Shown here: positions 9,380 through 18,110 of the stretch, in pieces | How the letters are laid out: each line of letters begins with the position of its first letter | How positions within the stretch are numbered: position 1 is the stretch's first letter | Assembly: GCA_947387575.1 (NCBI GenBank) | Contig: CANDOC010000004.1 | Span: 310,001-374,000 of the forward strand | DNA length: 64,000 bases | From: Spongorhabdus nitratireducens | GTDB taxonomy: Bacteria > Pseudomonadota > Gammaproteobacteria > Pseudomonadales > Endozoicomonadaceae | Direction of reading: 5' to 3' | Notes under the pieces: generated by a model | Told to the model about the DNA's origin: nothing | What the model saw: the letters and a program-made list of their open reading frames with translations, nothing else | Database searches by the model: none | Program-made: the position numbers and the translations under genes

Positions 9380-9955
9380 TCAGTTTGTTGTAAGCACACC
9401 ATTATTCAAAGTGTTTATAACAAGCTCTGAGGCGTCATTCCGAGCAATAAAGCCATCGCTTACAGTTTTCCAGGCGGTATAGATCATCGTGTCGATTACT
9501 GCGACAACCCAGCTCACAGGCAGCTCAGGGTTAAGGTGACCTTCTTCTTTAATTGTTTCAATGAGTTCTGTAAGAGCATCCATCTGCTGCTGATACATAT
9601 CGGAAATATCAGGGAGCTGCATCGCTTTCCATTCGTACATCAGGAAGTGATAAGAGTCTCCGAGAGGAATCATGACCTGGACCAGTTCTTTCAGCTTTTC
9701 CAAAGAAGGTTTGTCTGACTCCAAAATAGGTTTGCCTACATCTCGGGAAGTCGTGAGGGAGCGTCGAACCAGTTCGGCAATCAGCTCTTCTCGATCCTGG
9801 AAGTGGCGATGGAGAGTTGCGCGTCCAATACCGGCATTGGAGGCAATTTGACTCAGGGTGGCTCCGGGGTTCTCAGCCAATAACGTAACAGCTGAATTCA
9901 ACAATGTTTCCAGAGCAGGCTTTCTACGGGTCTTGGTTGTTACCTTATTCATCAT
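9380..9955 (-). CDS. TetR family transcriptional regulator
   Basis: A 191-residue TetR-type repressor. The N-terminal helix-turn-helix lies at about 34-55 (ATLSQIASNAGIGRATLHRH), followed by the FQDREELIAELV helix usual for the family; the C-terminal ligand-binding domain shows no clue to its inducer. It is divergent from the flavoprotein gene starting at 10256 and convergent with the NUDIX-like gene. A weak AATCCC/GGGATT dyad lies between the two convergent ends. The target genes are unknown. Confidence 0.85.
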   Translation of the reverse strand: MMNKVTTKTRRKPALETLLNSAVTLLAENPGATLSQIASNAGIGRATLHRHFQDREELIAELVRRSLTTSRDVGKPILESDKPSLEKLKELVQVMIPLGDSYHFLMYEWKAMQLPDISDMYQQQMDALTELIETIKEEGHLNPELPVSWVVAVIDTMIYTAWKTVSDGFIARNDASELVINTLNNGVLTTN

Positions 9956-10255
9956 AACCGCATTCTTATTGACATAATGAGGAAGAAGTCTCGCAAAAAA
10001 GAGCCAAAATGCTTAACCGCTACGGGAGCGCTACCAGTCTAATCAAAAAAAAATAAGGTGATTCGCTTTTCGAGGCTTTATGCAGTTCTGTTAGACAAGG
10101 TGCTGAAGTTAGGAGACGAACGGTTATCATTTTGGAACATTAGTTCTTCTTATACAGGTCTGTGCGGGAAAATGCACAGTGAAAGTTACTTATTGGAAAC
10201 CGGGGGTGACAAACTTTATAGTGCTGCGCTTTTATCTACCGGAAAAGTAATCACC

Positions 10256-11455
10256 ATGGCAAGTCCCGACCGTTACGATGTGGCAATAATTGGAGCCGGA
10301 GCAGCCGGGTTGATGTGTGCCATTACGGCTGGGCAGCGGGGCAGAAAGGTCGTGGTACTGGATCAGGGCAAGCGTCCGGGGCGTAAAATCCTGCTCTCCG
10401 GAGGCGGGCGCTGTAACTTTACCAATATGTATACCTCGGCCGAGAACTATCTCTCGGAGAATACCCATTTTGCCAAATCAGCACTGGCTCGCTATACCCA
10501 GTGGGACTTTCAGGCACTGGTTGATAAGTACAATATTCCTTGGCATGAGAAAACGCTGGGTCAGCTGTTCTGCGATAACAGCTCGCAGGATATCCTCAAT
10601 CTGCTACTGGATGAATGCCAGGAAAGCGGGGTTGAAATTCGCTCTCGCAGTACGATTACCGGGGTGGAGCAGACACCAGAGGAATCCTTTGCTGTTATGA
10701 CTGATGGTGGCTGGGTGGAAGCAGAGTCTGTTGTGCTGGCTACAGGAGGCCTGTCTTTTCCTACTATGGGTGTTTCTGATCTGGGTTACCAGATTGCCCG
10801 CCAGTTCGGGCATGATGTAACTGGCACCCGTCCGGCGCTGGTTCCTCTGACGCTGGCGCCGGAATTACTGAGCCACTACCAGCCACTTTCCGGTGTTAGT
10901 GCCGAGGTAATAGCATCCTGTAATGGTCAGTCTTTCCGGGAAAACCTGCTGTTTACCCATAAGGGATTCAGTGGCCCGGCTATTTTGCAGATTTCCAGCT
11001 ATTGGCAGCCGGGCCAGAAAATCAGCATCAACTGGTTGCCGGATATTAATACGCAGGAGTGGTTGGAGCAGCAACGTGAGGAGCGCCAGAGAGTAACACT
11101 GGCTACGTTGCTGGCAGAACATGTCTCACGCCGCTTAGCCAAAGTGCTTACAGAACAGATACTGGCTGAACAGGCGGATAAACCAATAGCCCAGTGGCGC
11201 AAAGGTGTACTGGAGCGGGTTGCAGAACAGCTTGCCAATGACCAGATCCTGCCGGCTGGAGACGAAGGCTATAAAAAAGCAGAAGTCACCCTGGGTGGCG
11301 TATGCACTCGCCAGCTTTCATCCAAGACCATGGAAAGCCGGTTGCAGAAGGGCTTGTACTTTATTGGTGAGGTGGTCGATGTGACCGGGCATCTCGGCGG
11401 ATTCAACTTTCAGTGGGCTTGGGCTTCAGGGTACAGTGCTGGTATGTATGCCTGA
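10256..11455 (+). CDS. BaiN/YhiN family NAD(P)/FAD-dependent oxidoreductase
   Basis: A 399-residue flavoprotein of the HI0933/YhiN family (E. coli YhiN is 400 residues). The FAD-binding Rossmann motif VAIIGAGAAGLMCA is at about 8-21, followed by the family signature SGGGRCNFTN and a C-terminal FAD-contact region GEVVDVTGHLGGFN. The physiological substrate is unknown; BaiN in gut clostridia reduces bile-acid intermediates, which should not be transferred here. The frame is open to a GTG at 10058, but that would add 66 residues lacking in the family, so I start at the ATG (MASPDRYD). A C-rich hairpin without T-run (11475-11498) follows. Confidence 0.9.
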   Translation: MASPDRYDVAIIGAGAAGLMCAITAGQRGRKVVVLDQGKRPGRKILLSGGGRCNFTNMYTSAENYLSENTHFAKSALARYTQWDFQALVDKYNIPWHEKTLGQLFCDNSSQDILNLLLDECQESGVEIRSRSTITGVEQTPEESFAVMTDGGWVEAESVVLATGGLSFPTMGVSDLGYQIARQFGHDVTGTRPALVPLTLAPELLSHYQPLSGVSAEVIASCNGQSFRENLLFTHKGFSGPAILQISSYWQPGQKISINWLPDINTQEWLEQQREERQRVTLATLLAEHVSRRLAKVLTEQILAEQADKPIAQWRKGVLERVAEQLANDQILPAGDEGYKKAEVTLGGVCTRQLSSKTMESRLQKGLYFIGEVVDVTGHLGGFNFQWAWASGYSAGMYA

Positions 11456-11516
11456 TTGTATAGAGTAACTGCCACCCCTGCCTGCAAGGGCAGGGGGCAC
11501 ATATAATTAGATCAGT

Positions 11517-12005
11517 TTACCCTTCCAGCGGCACAATCATCACCGGAATCTTGCTGCGGTAAAGTATCTTGTTAGCAGTAGAGCCCATAAAGAACTTTTC
11601 CATCGCAGAGTGATGACGGGCACCCATCACAATCACATCGGCCTCAATATCTTCCGCAACCTTCAGAATGACTTTCCAGGGCAGTCCCCGCTCCACCCGG
11701 GTTTTGATATTTTCCTGGGAAAGATGGTCACTTTCTTCGAGTTCTGTGGCACAAAACCGGTCGATACGTTTGGTTACCTTGTTGCAGAGGTAATCCATAC
11801 CATCCTTTTCCCGTTGCTCCAGCTCATCCTGATCCATAATATTACGTACCAGATTCTGGGCTGATGCCGGTAGTGGTTCTACCACATGCAGAAAAGTGAT
11901 TTCCGATTGATAGTGTCCACAAAGGCTCATCGCCTGACGAAAGGCCGGGCGTGATCCTGGTTCCATATCAGAGGCGTATAGAATTTTCTTCATTCCGGTC
12001 AGCAT
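11517..12005 (-). CDS. Universal stress protein, UspA family
   Basis: A 162-residue single-domain UspA protein. It starts KKILYASDMEPGSRPAF and ends with the ATP-binding loop GARHHSAMEKFFMGSTANKI and KIPVMIVP, so it is likely of the ATP-binding class. AGGAGGG precedes the ATG at a good distance. It is the gene immediately downstream (93 bp) of the TRAP permease, in the same orientation. In Halomonas elongata a UspA-type protein, TeaD, is encoded with and modulates the TRAP transporter TeaABC, so a similar link is plausible here; this is inference. Confidence 0.88.
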   Translation of the reverse strand: MLTGMKKILYASDMEPGSRPAFRQAMSLCGHYQSEITFLHVVEPLPASAQNLVRNIMDQDELEQREKDGMDYLCNKVTKRIDRFCATELEESDHLSQENIKTRVERGLPWKVILKVAEDIEADVIVMGARHHSAMEKFFMGSTANKILYRSKIPVMIVPLEG

Positions 12006-12098
12006 GGTTGTCCCTCCTGGCCTGTTCCTGACTCTGCACAGGCAGCCTGATACTGCCTGTGGTTTTTATTGTTGTTTTAGATTTATTCTGACGTTTAA

Positions 12099-13427
12099 TT
12101 AGCGATAAAGCAGTTCCGGCAGAAACAGGGAAATCTGGGCGATAAAAACAATCAGCAGCAGTCGTACGATATCGGCGCACCAGAAAGGGGTTACCCCCTT
12201 GAAAATGGTGCCGGTATTCACATCACGCAAAACTGCACTCAGAACAAACACGTTCATTCCGACCGGTGGTGTTATCAGACTGATCTCGGTGACAACCACC
12301 ACCACGATACCAAACCACACCAGATCAAAGCCAAGGCTGGATACCAGCGGGAAGAATACCGGCACGGTTAACAGCAGCATGGACAAGCTTTCAAACACCA
12401 TGCCCAGCACAACATAGATACCGAGAATCGCCAGAATCACCACAATCGGAGGTACATCCAGGTTGCTGACAAACTCCAGCAGAGCTTCCGGCAGACCTGC
12501 CCGGTTGATAAAGTCGGAGAAGATCAATGCACCGATTACCACCGCAAACAGCATGGCAGAGGTGCGCAGGGTATCGATCAGAGTGGCGAACAAAGTACCG
12601 AGTGACAGTGAACGACGGTAAAGGGCGATCACAAAAGCGCCACCTGCACCGATACCGGCAGCTTCCGTTGGAGTGAATACTCCCAGATAAATGCCGCCCA
12701 TCACCAGTACAAACAGTGAAAGTACACCACCAACGCCTTTCAGCGCCTGAATACGTTCAGGCCAGGGCATCTTCTCACCGGCAGGACCAGCTGAAGGGTT
12801 ACGCATCACCACATAACGGACAGCAACCAGATAAAGCAGAATACCAAGCAGGCCTGGAATAAAGCCGGCTGCGAACAATTCACGGATACTGGTTTCGGTC
12901 AGCAACCCGTAAATGACCAGAATAACACTGGGCGGAATCAGGATTCCCAGAGTGCCGCCAGCGGCAATGGAGGCCGAAGCCAGGGCATCGGAATAACCAA
13001 ATTTGCGCATCGGCGGCATGGCAACCCTGGCCATGGTGGCAGAGGTAGCCAGGCTGGAACCACAGATGGCCGAAAAACCGCCACAAGCGACAACTGTTGC
13101 CATGGACAAGCCGCCACGACGATGCCCAAGAAAGGCGTACGATGCCTGATAAAGTTCCTGGGAAAGGCCCGAGCGGGTTACCAGGTTACCCATCAGGATA
13201 AACAGGGGAATCACCGACAGGCTGTACTCCTGCACGGTATCGATAACCCGGTATGAAGCCATGGACAGCACGCCGGTCCAGCGAAAGTCCGTCATGTTGT
13301 CAAAAGTCAGCCCCTGCAGCACAGCAAAGCCGAAGAAACCGACCAGTCCCATGCCGAAGGCAATGGGCACCCGAATGACAATAATCAGAAACAGGAGGAT
13401 GGCAAAGCCAATAAGTACTACGGACAT
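12099..13427 (-). CDS. TRAP transporter large permease (DctM family)
   Basis: The ion-coupled translocation subunit of a tripartite ATP-independent periplasmic transporter. It is a 442-residue protein with about 12 membrane segments; GGFSAICGSSLATSATMARVAMPPM and GAAGGTLGILIPPS-like loops are typical of DctM. A TTG just upstream (13430) is in frame, but the adjacent ATG at 13427 is the likely start. It is 13 bases downstream of the DctQ-type gene and belongs to the unit hpaF-dctP-dctQ-dctM, so the likely substrate is 4-hydroxyphenylacetate or a related aromatic acid. Confidence 0.92.
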   Translation of the reverse strand: MSVVLIGFAILLFLIIVIRVPIAFGMGLVGFFGFAVLQGLTFDNMTDFRWTGVLSMASYRVIDTVQEYSLSVIPLFILMGNLVTRSGLSQELYQASYAFLGHRRGGLSMATVVACGGFSAICGSSLATSATMARVAMPPMRKFGYSDALASASIAAGGTLGILIPPSVILVIYGLLTETSIRELFAAGFIPGLLGILLYLVAVRYVVMRNPSAGPAGEKMPWPERIQALKGVGGVLSLFVLVMGGIYLGVFTPTEAAGIGAGGAFVIALYRRSLSLGTLFATLIDTLRTSAMLFAVVIGALIFSDFINRAGLPEALLEFVSNLDVPPIVVILAILGIYVVLGMVFESLSMLLLTVPVFFPLVSSLGFDLVWFGIVVVVVTEISLITPPVGMNVFVLSAVLRDVNTGTIFKGVTPFWCADIVRLLLIVFIAQISLFLPELLYR

Positions 13428-13440
13428 CAATCAATCCCCC

Positions 13441-13971
13441 TTATTGTTCTGTATTCCGGGATTCGCCGGAAGTAATAATTCGGTAGATGCCGTAGCTGAT
13501 CATGCCGAAAGCAGTGACCCAGCTCATGGTCGCAATATACTGCACGATATATCCGGTTGGCAGCTCCAGATATTCGGTGACGACTCCGCGGCGCAGGGAG
13601 CGTTCTGCCAGCTGGAAAATGCGCACACCCAGAAAATACATCGAGGTGGATATCGCGAAAGCGGCTACCAGACCCAACACCTTGATGACGACACTGCCCA
13701 GGTATTTGTCGAGCATGTCGACAACAACATGACCTCCGCGCCAGGTCATCACCGGCATTTCTGCAAACAGCATGATGGCCAGCGCCAACTCAGTCAGTTC
13801 GGTGACACCGTCAACAGAGTTGTTGAACAGGTATCTCCCGCCAACATCGATGCAGGTCATGACCATGAGAAGAAAAAGTACGACAGCTGCCACAACTTCG
13901 AGCGCAAAGGCCAGCCATCGGACCGGCCCTGCCTCGTCGTAGTGCGCACGAACCCATGCACTCAACGACAT
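13441..13971 (-). CDS. TRAP transporter small permease (DctQ family)
   Basis: A 176-residue membrane protein with four predicted membrane segments (about 17-42, 55-75, 95-115 and 140-160). MTCIDVGGRYLFNNSVDGVTELTELALAIMLF contains the R-Y-x-F-N and E-L-x-x signatures of DctQ subunits. DctQ bridges the binding protein and DctM. It lies between the binding-protein gene (11 bases upstream) and the large permease gene (13 bases downstream) in one operon. Confidence 0.9.
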   Translation of the reverse strand: MSLSAWVRAHYDEAGPVRWLAFALEVVAAVVLFLLMVMTCIDVGGRYLFNNSVDGVTELTELALAIMLFAEMPVMTWRGGHVVVDMLDKYLGSVVIKVLGLVAAFAISTSMYFLGVRIFQLAERSLRRGVVTEYLELPTGYIVQYIATMSWVTAFGMISYGIYRIITSGESRNTEQ

Positions 13972-13982
13972 GATGACTCCCT

Positions 13983-15047
13983 TTACTGCTTGTTATTTTC
14001 GGCGCTTGTTTTTTCGTAGTCTTGCGCGATGCTGCGAAGGTCAGCCAGAGCCAGCTCTGCGTTAACACCACGATCCTTAACGCTGGCGATCCAGTCTTCC
14101 TGCATGCCCTTGATCATTGTCTGGAATTCACGGGCCATGGCATCGGTTTCTGCGATTTCAATCAGGTTTACGCCAGCTTCAACTGCGGCTTCACGCCCTT
14201 GCTTGTCACCCTCATCCCAGGCCCGGCCAGCGAGCGCAGACAGCTTCTCGCCGGAAACGCTGAGAATGGCTTCACGATCACGGGCATCAAGATCTTCCAG
14301 GAAGTAGGGGTCAATAAACATGGAGAAACTGCCCAGGTACATGCCGCCCGGAATCATGGTGACGTTAGGTGCGACCTCCTTCAGGCGCAGAACTTTCTGC
14401 TCTCCCATCGGCATAAACACACCATCGATAACGCCCTGTTGCATCATTTCATAGACTTTGGGAGCCGGTGCCGCGACGGCAGTGATTTCCATGCGCTCAC
14501 CGAGCTCGGTCTGGACACCGCCACCAATGCGGATCTTTTTACCCTTGATCTGATCCCATGAGGTAATCGGATCAGCAGAGTGGAGATAACCAGGGCCATG
14601 GGTAAACATGCCGATAACTTTCAGTCCGGCAAACTCGTCTGCCTGCTCAAAGTGCTTCTTGTAAACCTGCCACAGCGCTACGGATGCAGCTTCTGCACTG
14701 ACTCCAAGTCCGGGCAATTCAGCGGCAACAGGTAGCTTGAAGCGGCCCGGCACATAGCCGTGATAGCTGAACGCCGCGTTGACTACACCGTCTTCTACCA
14801 GTTGAAACATGGTCTTGGGGTGGCCCAGACCATCCACGATTTTGACTTTGACCCGGCCTTCAGTCGCTTCTTCAACCCATTTGGCCCAGGTTGGCCAGAC
14901 GACACTGTTTTGCGGATTGGTCGGCGGCAGCCAGGTACCAACCCGCAGTACGGTTTCTGCAAATGCTCCGGAAGACAGGGTGGATAGCGCCAGTCCCGCA
15001 ACAATGGCGGCTGCTCTGGCTTTGGAAAACAGCTTTTTTATTATCAT
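13983..15047 (-). CDS. TRAP transporter substrate-binding protein (DctP family)
   Basis: A 354-residue periplasmic solute-binding protein. It has a signal peptide cleaved near residue 30 (LSTLSSGAFA-ETVLRVG), then the DctP-type fold with WEQIKG-like SWDQIKGKKIRIGG and the conserved region VYEMMQQGVIDGVFMP. It captures the organic acid for the DctQM membrane pair. The substrate is inferred, from position directly behind hpaF, to be 4-hydroxyphenylacetate, homoprotocatechuate or a close relative; known TRAP systems for aromatic acids make this reasonable. The 96-bp gap to hpaF shows no terminator, so cotranscription is likely. Confidence 0.92.
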   Translation of the reverse strand: MIIKKLFSKARAAAIVAGLALSTLSSGAFAETVLRVGTWLPPTNPQNSVVWPTWAKWVEEATEGRVKVKIVDGLGHPKTMFQLVEDGVVNAAFSYHGYVPGRFKLPVAAELPGLGVSAEAASVALWQVYKKHFEQADEFAGLKVIGMFTHGPGYLHSADPITSWDQIKGKKIRIGGGVQTELGERMEITAVAAPAPKVYEMMQQGVIDGVFMPMGEQKVLRLKEVAPNVTMIPGGMYLGSFSMFIDPYFLEDLDARDREAILSVSGEKLSALAGRAWDEGDKQGREAAVEAGVNLIEIAETDAMAREFQTMIKGMQEDWIASVKDRGVNAELALADLRSIAQDYEKTSAENNKQ

Positions 15048-15143
15048 GTTCAGCTCTTGGTCTCGATTGTAAATATTGTTATGACGAGGGCTTTTGGCCT
15101 TAACGGTAGAAGGAGGGGTACCCCTTTACAGGCCACTCACTGC

Positions 15144-15533
15144 TTACCCGTTACCGGAAAACAGTGAATGAATGTTGTTCTTGTTGAACTTGAAAACCGG
15201 GTCGAGCTCGGTCAACTCAAAGGAGATCTGGCAATAACCGGTGTCTGTAACCGGTTTCATCCACTCACAGAAAATCGCAAAGACGGTTTCCGACACTTCC
15301 TGCTTCAGGCTGTCATCCCGACCCGGGCCGATTTTCATACTGAGGTTGATGTAGGCGAAATCCTCGCGACCATCGGCTACCCGAAAATCATCACAGCGGA
15401 TCGCCCGGCTGCGAACGCCTCCCAGAGGAAAAACTCCGGTACTGACAACGTACTCATGCAATTGCTTGAACAGCGGCTGAAAGTCGAGCCTGTCGTGTAA
15501 GTTGCCTGAGTAGTCAACGATGAAGTGGGGCAT
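15144..15533 (-). CDS. hpaF: 5-carboxymethyl-2-hydroxymuconate delta-isomerase
   Basis: HpaF isomerises 5-carboxymethyl-2-hydroxymuconate in the homoprotocatechuate meta-cleavage pathway. The 129-residue protein starts MPHFIVDYS; Pro-2 becomes the N-terminal catalytic proline of the tautomerase superfamily. Other matches to E. coli HpaF are FPLGGVRSR, the acidic DGREDFAYINLSMKIGPGR and the C-terminal FNKNNIHSLF. It is the first gene of the minus-strand unit that continues into the TRAP genes, and is driven by one of two divergent promoters that face hpaH. Confidence 0.93.
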   Translation of the reverse strand: MPHFIVDYSGNLHDRLDFQPLFKQLHEYVVSTGVFPLGGVRSRAIRCDDFRVADGREDFAYINLSMKIGPGRDDSLKQEVSETVFAIFCEWMKPVTDTGYCQISFELTELDPVFKFNKNNIHSLFSGNG

Positions 15534-15600
15534 ATCGTTTGCTCCCTCACTTTGTTGTTATTTTTGCCTGCTTCATTTTTTATCAGCAGGATTTGCCGAC

Positions 15601-15629
15601 AATTTATTTAACATATTAACTTATGTCAA
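15601..15629 (-). promoter_or_regulatory. Promoter of hpaF-TRAP unit with embedded operator
   Basis: On the minus strand, TTGACA (plus 15624-15629), a 17-bp spacer and TAAATT (plus 15601-15606) form a sigma70-type promoter directed at hpaF. The spacer holds the near-palindrome TTAACATATTAA (15608-15619). The same sequence, inverted, lies in the opposing hpaH promoter, which suggests a shared repressor, most simply HpaR. Confidence 0.65.
15608..15619. promoter_or_regulatory. Candidate HpaR operator 1
   Basis: TTAACATATTAA, part of a 17-bp block TTTATTTAACATATTAA (15603-15619) that is repeated in exact inverted form at 15674-15690. Its location between -35 and -10 suits repression by a MarR-type protein. 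Confidence 0.6.
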
Positions 15630-15664
15630 CCGGTGTATCTTTATGTGCTTTAAAATAAGGGTTA

Positions 15665-15692
15665 TTGACTTAATTAATATGTTAAATAAAAT
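15665..15692 (+). promoter_or_regulatory. Promoter of hpaHIG1G2E operon with embedded operator
   Basis: TTGACT (15665-15670), a 16-bp spacer and TAAAAT (15687-15692) make a good sigma70 promoter 89 bp before hpaH. The spacer contains operator 2 (15674-15685). Confidence 0.65.
15674..15685. promoter_or_regulatory. Candidate HpaR operator 2
   Basis: TTAATATGTTAA is the exact reverse complement of operator 1; flanking bases extend the identity to 17 bp (15674-15690). The centres of the two operators are 66 bp apart. Confidence 0.6.
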
Positions 15693-15781
15693 GCCGGTAA
15701 GCAAAATAATAATCTGATGCCTGATCAGGTCTGATTCAACAGAACCTGAAACATCGAATAACAACAGGAAGCATCACCAGC

Positions 15782-16585
15782 ATGTTAACTCCGGAACAGA
15801 TTACTGCTGCCGCCAACCGGTTGCATCAGGCGGAAACCTCCCGCGAACAGATTACCGCTCTGACCCTTGAGCATCCTGAAATGACGATGGATGACGCCTA
15901 TGCCATCCAGAAGGCCTGGGTGGATCAGAAGATTGCCAACGGCCGTTCAGTCATTGGTTACAAGGTTGGCCTCACTTCCCGTGCCATGCAGATGGCGGTG
16001 AATATTGATGAACCCGACTACGGTGTACTGCTGGATGACATGCTGTTCGAGGATGGCGCCACCATAAAAGCCTCTGATTTTCTGGATCCCCGGATTGAGG
16101 TAGAGCTAGCGTTTATTCTGAACAAGCCGCTGTTTGGTGAAAATGTCTCAATTTTTGATGTCTACAATGCCACCGATTATGTGATTCCGTCGCTGGAGCT
16201 GATTGCAGCACGTTGCATGCGGACCGATCCGAGTACCGGCTATACCCGCAAGATCCATGACACCATCTCGGATAATGCTGCCAATGCCGGAATTGTACTG
16301 GGTGGCCGTCCGGTCAAACCTACCGAGATGGATCTGCGCTGGGCCGGTGCTGCGTTGTACGTGAATGGCCAGATTGAAGAGACCGGTCTCGCTTCCGGTG
16401 TGCTGGGTCATCCGGCCAAGGGGATAAGCTGGGTTTGCAAGCGCTTTGCCCCTCATGGTGTAGGGCTTGAGCCGGGCCAGATTATCCTGTCAGGTTCATT
16501 TACCCGGCCGGTGCCGGTCAAGGCAGGTGACACAGTTCATGCTGACTTTGGTTCCCTCGGCGGTATCGCCCTTCGCTTTGAATAA
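15782..16585 (+). CDS. hpaH: 2-oxo-hept-4-ene-1,7-dioate hydratase
   Basis: HpaH (HpcG) adds water to 2-oxo-hept-4-ene-1,7-dioate to give 4-hydroxy-2-oxo-heptane-1,7-dioate. The 267-residue protein aligns end to end with the E. coli enzyme; matching segments are [32 protein letters not shown] with the metal-binding Glu pair, [16 protein letters not shown] and [19 protein letters not shown]. It is the first gene of the plus-strand hpa operon; hpaI follows after 14 bases. Confidence 0.95.
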   Translation: MLTPEQITAAANRLHQAETSREQITALTLEHPEMTMDDAYAIQKAWVDQKIANGRSVIGYKVGLTSRAMQMAVNIDEPDYGVLLDDMLFEDGATIKASDFLDPRIEVELAFILNKPLFGENVSIFDVYNATDYVIPSLELIAARCMRTDPSTGYTRKIHDTISDNAANAGIVLGGRPVKPTEMDLRWAGAALYVNGQIEETGLASGVLGHPAKGISWVCKRFAPHGVGLEPGQIILSGSFTRPVPVKAGDTVHADFGSLGGIALRFE

Positions 16586-16599
16586 TAGCCGGAGAGCTG

Positions 16600-17409
16600 A
16601 TGATGGATCTGCCCCAAAACCGTTTTAAACAGAAGATGACCAGTGGTCAGCCACAGTTCGGTCTGTGGCTGGGATTGCCGGATAACAGTGTGGCCGAAAT
16701 TGTTGCCGGTGCCGGCTATGACTGGCTGCTGATAGACGGTGAGCACGCACCGTTTGACCTGCGCACCATCCTTGCTCATCTGCAGGCCATGGCTCCCTAT
16801 GATGTGGCGCCGATTGTCCGTCCGGTTCAGGGAGACACCGCACTGATCAAGCAACTGCTGGATATCGGTGTCCAGACCCTGCTGGTACCGATGGTGGAAG
16901 ATGCCGAACAGGCCCGGGGACTGGTTCAGGCTGTGCGTTATCCGCCCCAGGGGATTCGTGGTCTGGGTACATCTCTGGCCCGTGCTGCCCGCTGGAATAA
17001 TGTGCCTGGTTACCTGACGCAAGCCAATGACGAAATCTGCCTGATCATACAGGTAGAAACCGCCAGTGCTATGGACAACCTGGATGAAATTCTGGCTGTT
17101 GAAGGTGTGGACGGCGTATTTATCGGGCCTTCCGACCTCTCAGCTTCCATGGGGTATATCGGTGATGCGGGTCATCCAGCTGTGGTTGAAGCTATTACCG
17201 CTGGGCTGGAAAAGATCCGCGCTGCCGGCAAGTATGCCGGCCTGCTTTGTCTGGATCCGGCACTAGCCGGGCAATATATCGACAGCGGGGCCAATTTTGT
17301 GGGGGCCGGGGTGGATACCATGATTCTTTCCCAGGGCGTCCGGAAACAGTTACAGCTGTTTCGTGGCAAGGAGCCTGCCGCTGATGAATCACCACAGGCC
17401 GGTTACTGA
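16600..17409 (+). CDS. hpaI: 4-hydroxy-2-oxo-heptane-1,7-dioate aldolase
   Basis: HpaI is a class II (metal-dependent) aldolase that cleaves 4-hydroxy-2-oxo-heptane-1,7-dioate to pyruvate and succinate semialdehyde. In the 269-residue product the HpcH/HpaI signatures are visible: LIDGEHAPFD with the catalytic His, PIVRPVQGD with the catalytic Arg, LLVPMVEDAEQA, then ETASAMDNLDEI and GVDGVFIGPSDLSASMG with the metal-binding Glu and Asp. Two adjacent ATGs (16600, 16603) could serve; GGAGAG precedes both. It lies within the hpa operon. Confidence 0.95.
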   Translation: MMDLPQNRFKQKMTSGQPQFGLWLGLPDNSVAEIVAGAGYDWLLIDGEHAPFDLRTILAHLQAMAPYDVAPIVRPVQGDTALIKQLLDIGVQTLLVPMVEDAEQARGLVQAVRYPPQGIRGLGTSLARAARWNNVPGYLTQANDEICLIIQVETASAMDNLDEILAVEGVDGVFIGPSDLSASMGYIGDAGHPAVVEAITAGLEKIRAAGKYAGLLCLDPALAGQYIDSGANFVGAGVDTMILSQGVRKQLQLFRGKEPAADESPQAGY

Positions 17410-17439
17410 TCCAGAAGAAATATTCAGAAGAAAGACAAT

Positions 17440-18108
17440 ATGAATAACAAGACATTGGTTAACAGCAAGCTGGTGTGCGTTGCCCTGAATGACAGGGAGC
17501 AACTGAATGCCATGGACAGTGCTTTTAATGAAGCCCCGTACAAACAGCCGCCGACGGAACCGGTGCTTTACTACAAGCCACGTAATACCTGGAATGTGGA
17601 AGGTGCAGCAATCGAATGGGCCAAAGACTTTGACGGAAATGATGTAGAAAGCATGGTTGTTGGCGCCAGTCTGGGTGTCGTTATCGGTAAGGAAGCCTGT
17701 CGCGTCAACCGTAGTCAGGCGCTGGAATATGTTGGCGGTTACACCATTGTCAGCGATTTCTCGTTACCTGAAAAAAGCTACTATCGTCCGGATATCAAGG
17801 GTAAGTGCCTGGATGGTTCTGCACCCGTAGGGCCGGAAATTATCAGTGCAGAGCAGATTGCTGATCCGGACGGACTGGTTGTTACGATTGCCGTCAATGG
17901 CGAGAGAAAAAGCCAGTTTCCTCTGCTCAATATGGAGCGCTCTGTTGCCGAGCTGATCGAAACCATTAGCCATATCATGACACTCCAGCCTGGAGAGATT
18001 ATCGCTGTCGGCTTTGCCGGTGATCGTGTGCCGGTAGCCAAAGGCGACCAGGTGGCAGCGGCTATCGAAGGTGTTGGTACGCTCAATAACACGCTGGGGG
18101 GAGCATAA
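17440..18108 (+). CDS. hpaG1: Homoprotocatechuate decarboxylase/isomerase, N-terminal-type subunit
   Basis: A 222-residue fumarylacetoacetate-hydrolase-fold protein corresponding to the N-terminal half of E. coli HpaG (HpcE). That enzyme both isomerises and decarboxylates 5-oxo-pent-3-ene-1,2,5-tricarboxylate. Family signatures are PVLYYKPRNTW, the metal-binding region VGASLGVVIGKEACRV and YVGGYTIVSDFSLPE. Here the two halves are separate genes, as in Pseudomonas. The stop is two bases before the hpaG2 start, so the two are translated in tandem and probably form one complex. Confidence 0.9.
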   Translation: MNNKTLVNSKLVCVALNDREQLNAMDSAFNEAPYKQPPTEPVLYYKPRNTWNVEGAAIEWAKDFDGNDVESMVVGASLGVVIGKEACRVNRSQALEYVGGYTIVSDFSLPEKSYYRPDIKGKCLDGSAPVGPEIISAEQIADPDGLVVTIAVNGERKSQFPLLNMERSVAELIETISHIMTLQPGEIIAVGFAGDRVPVAKGDQVAAAIEGVGTLNNTLGGA

Positions 18109-18110
18109 TC

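Noticed and set aside
13261-14019. A 252-codon plus-strand frame over the TRAP permease genes
   Set aside because: It overlaps two well-supported TRAP genes on the opposite strand, and its product is low in hydrophobic residues and matches nothing.
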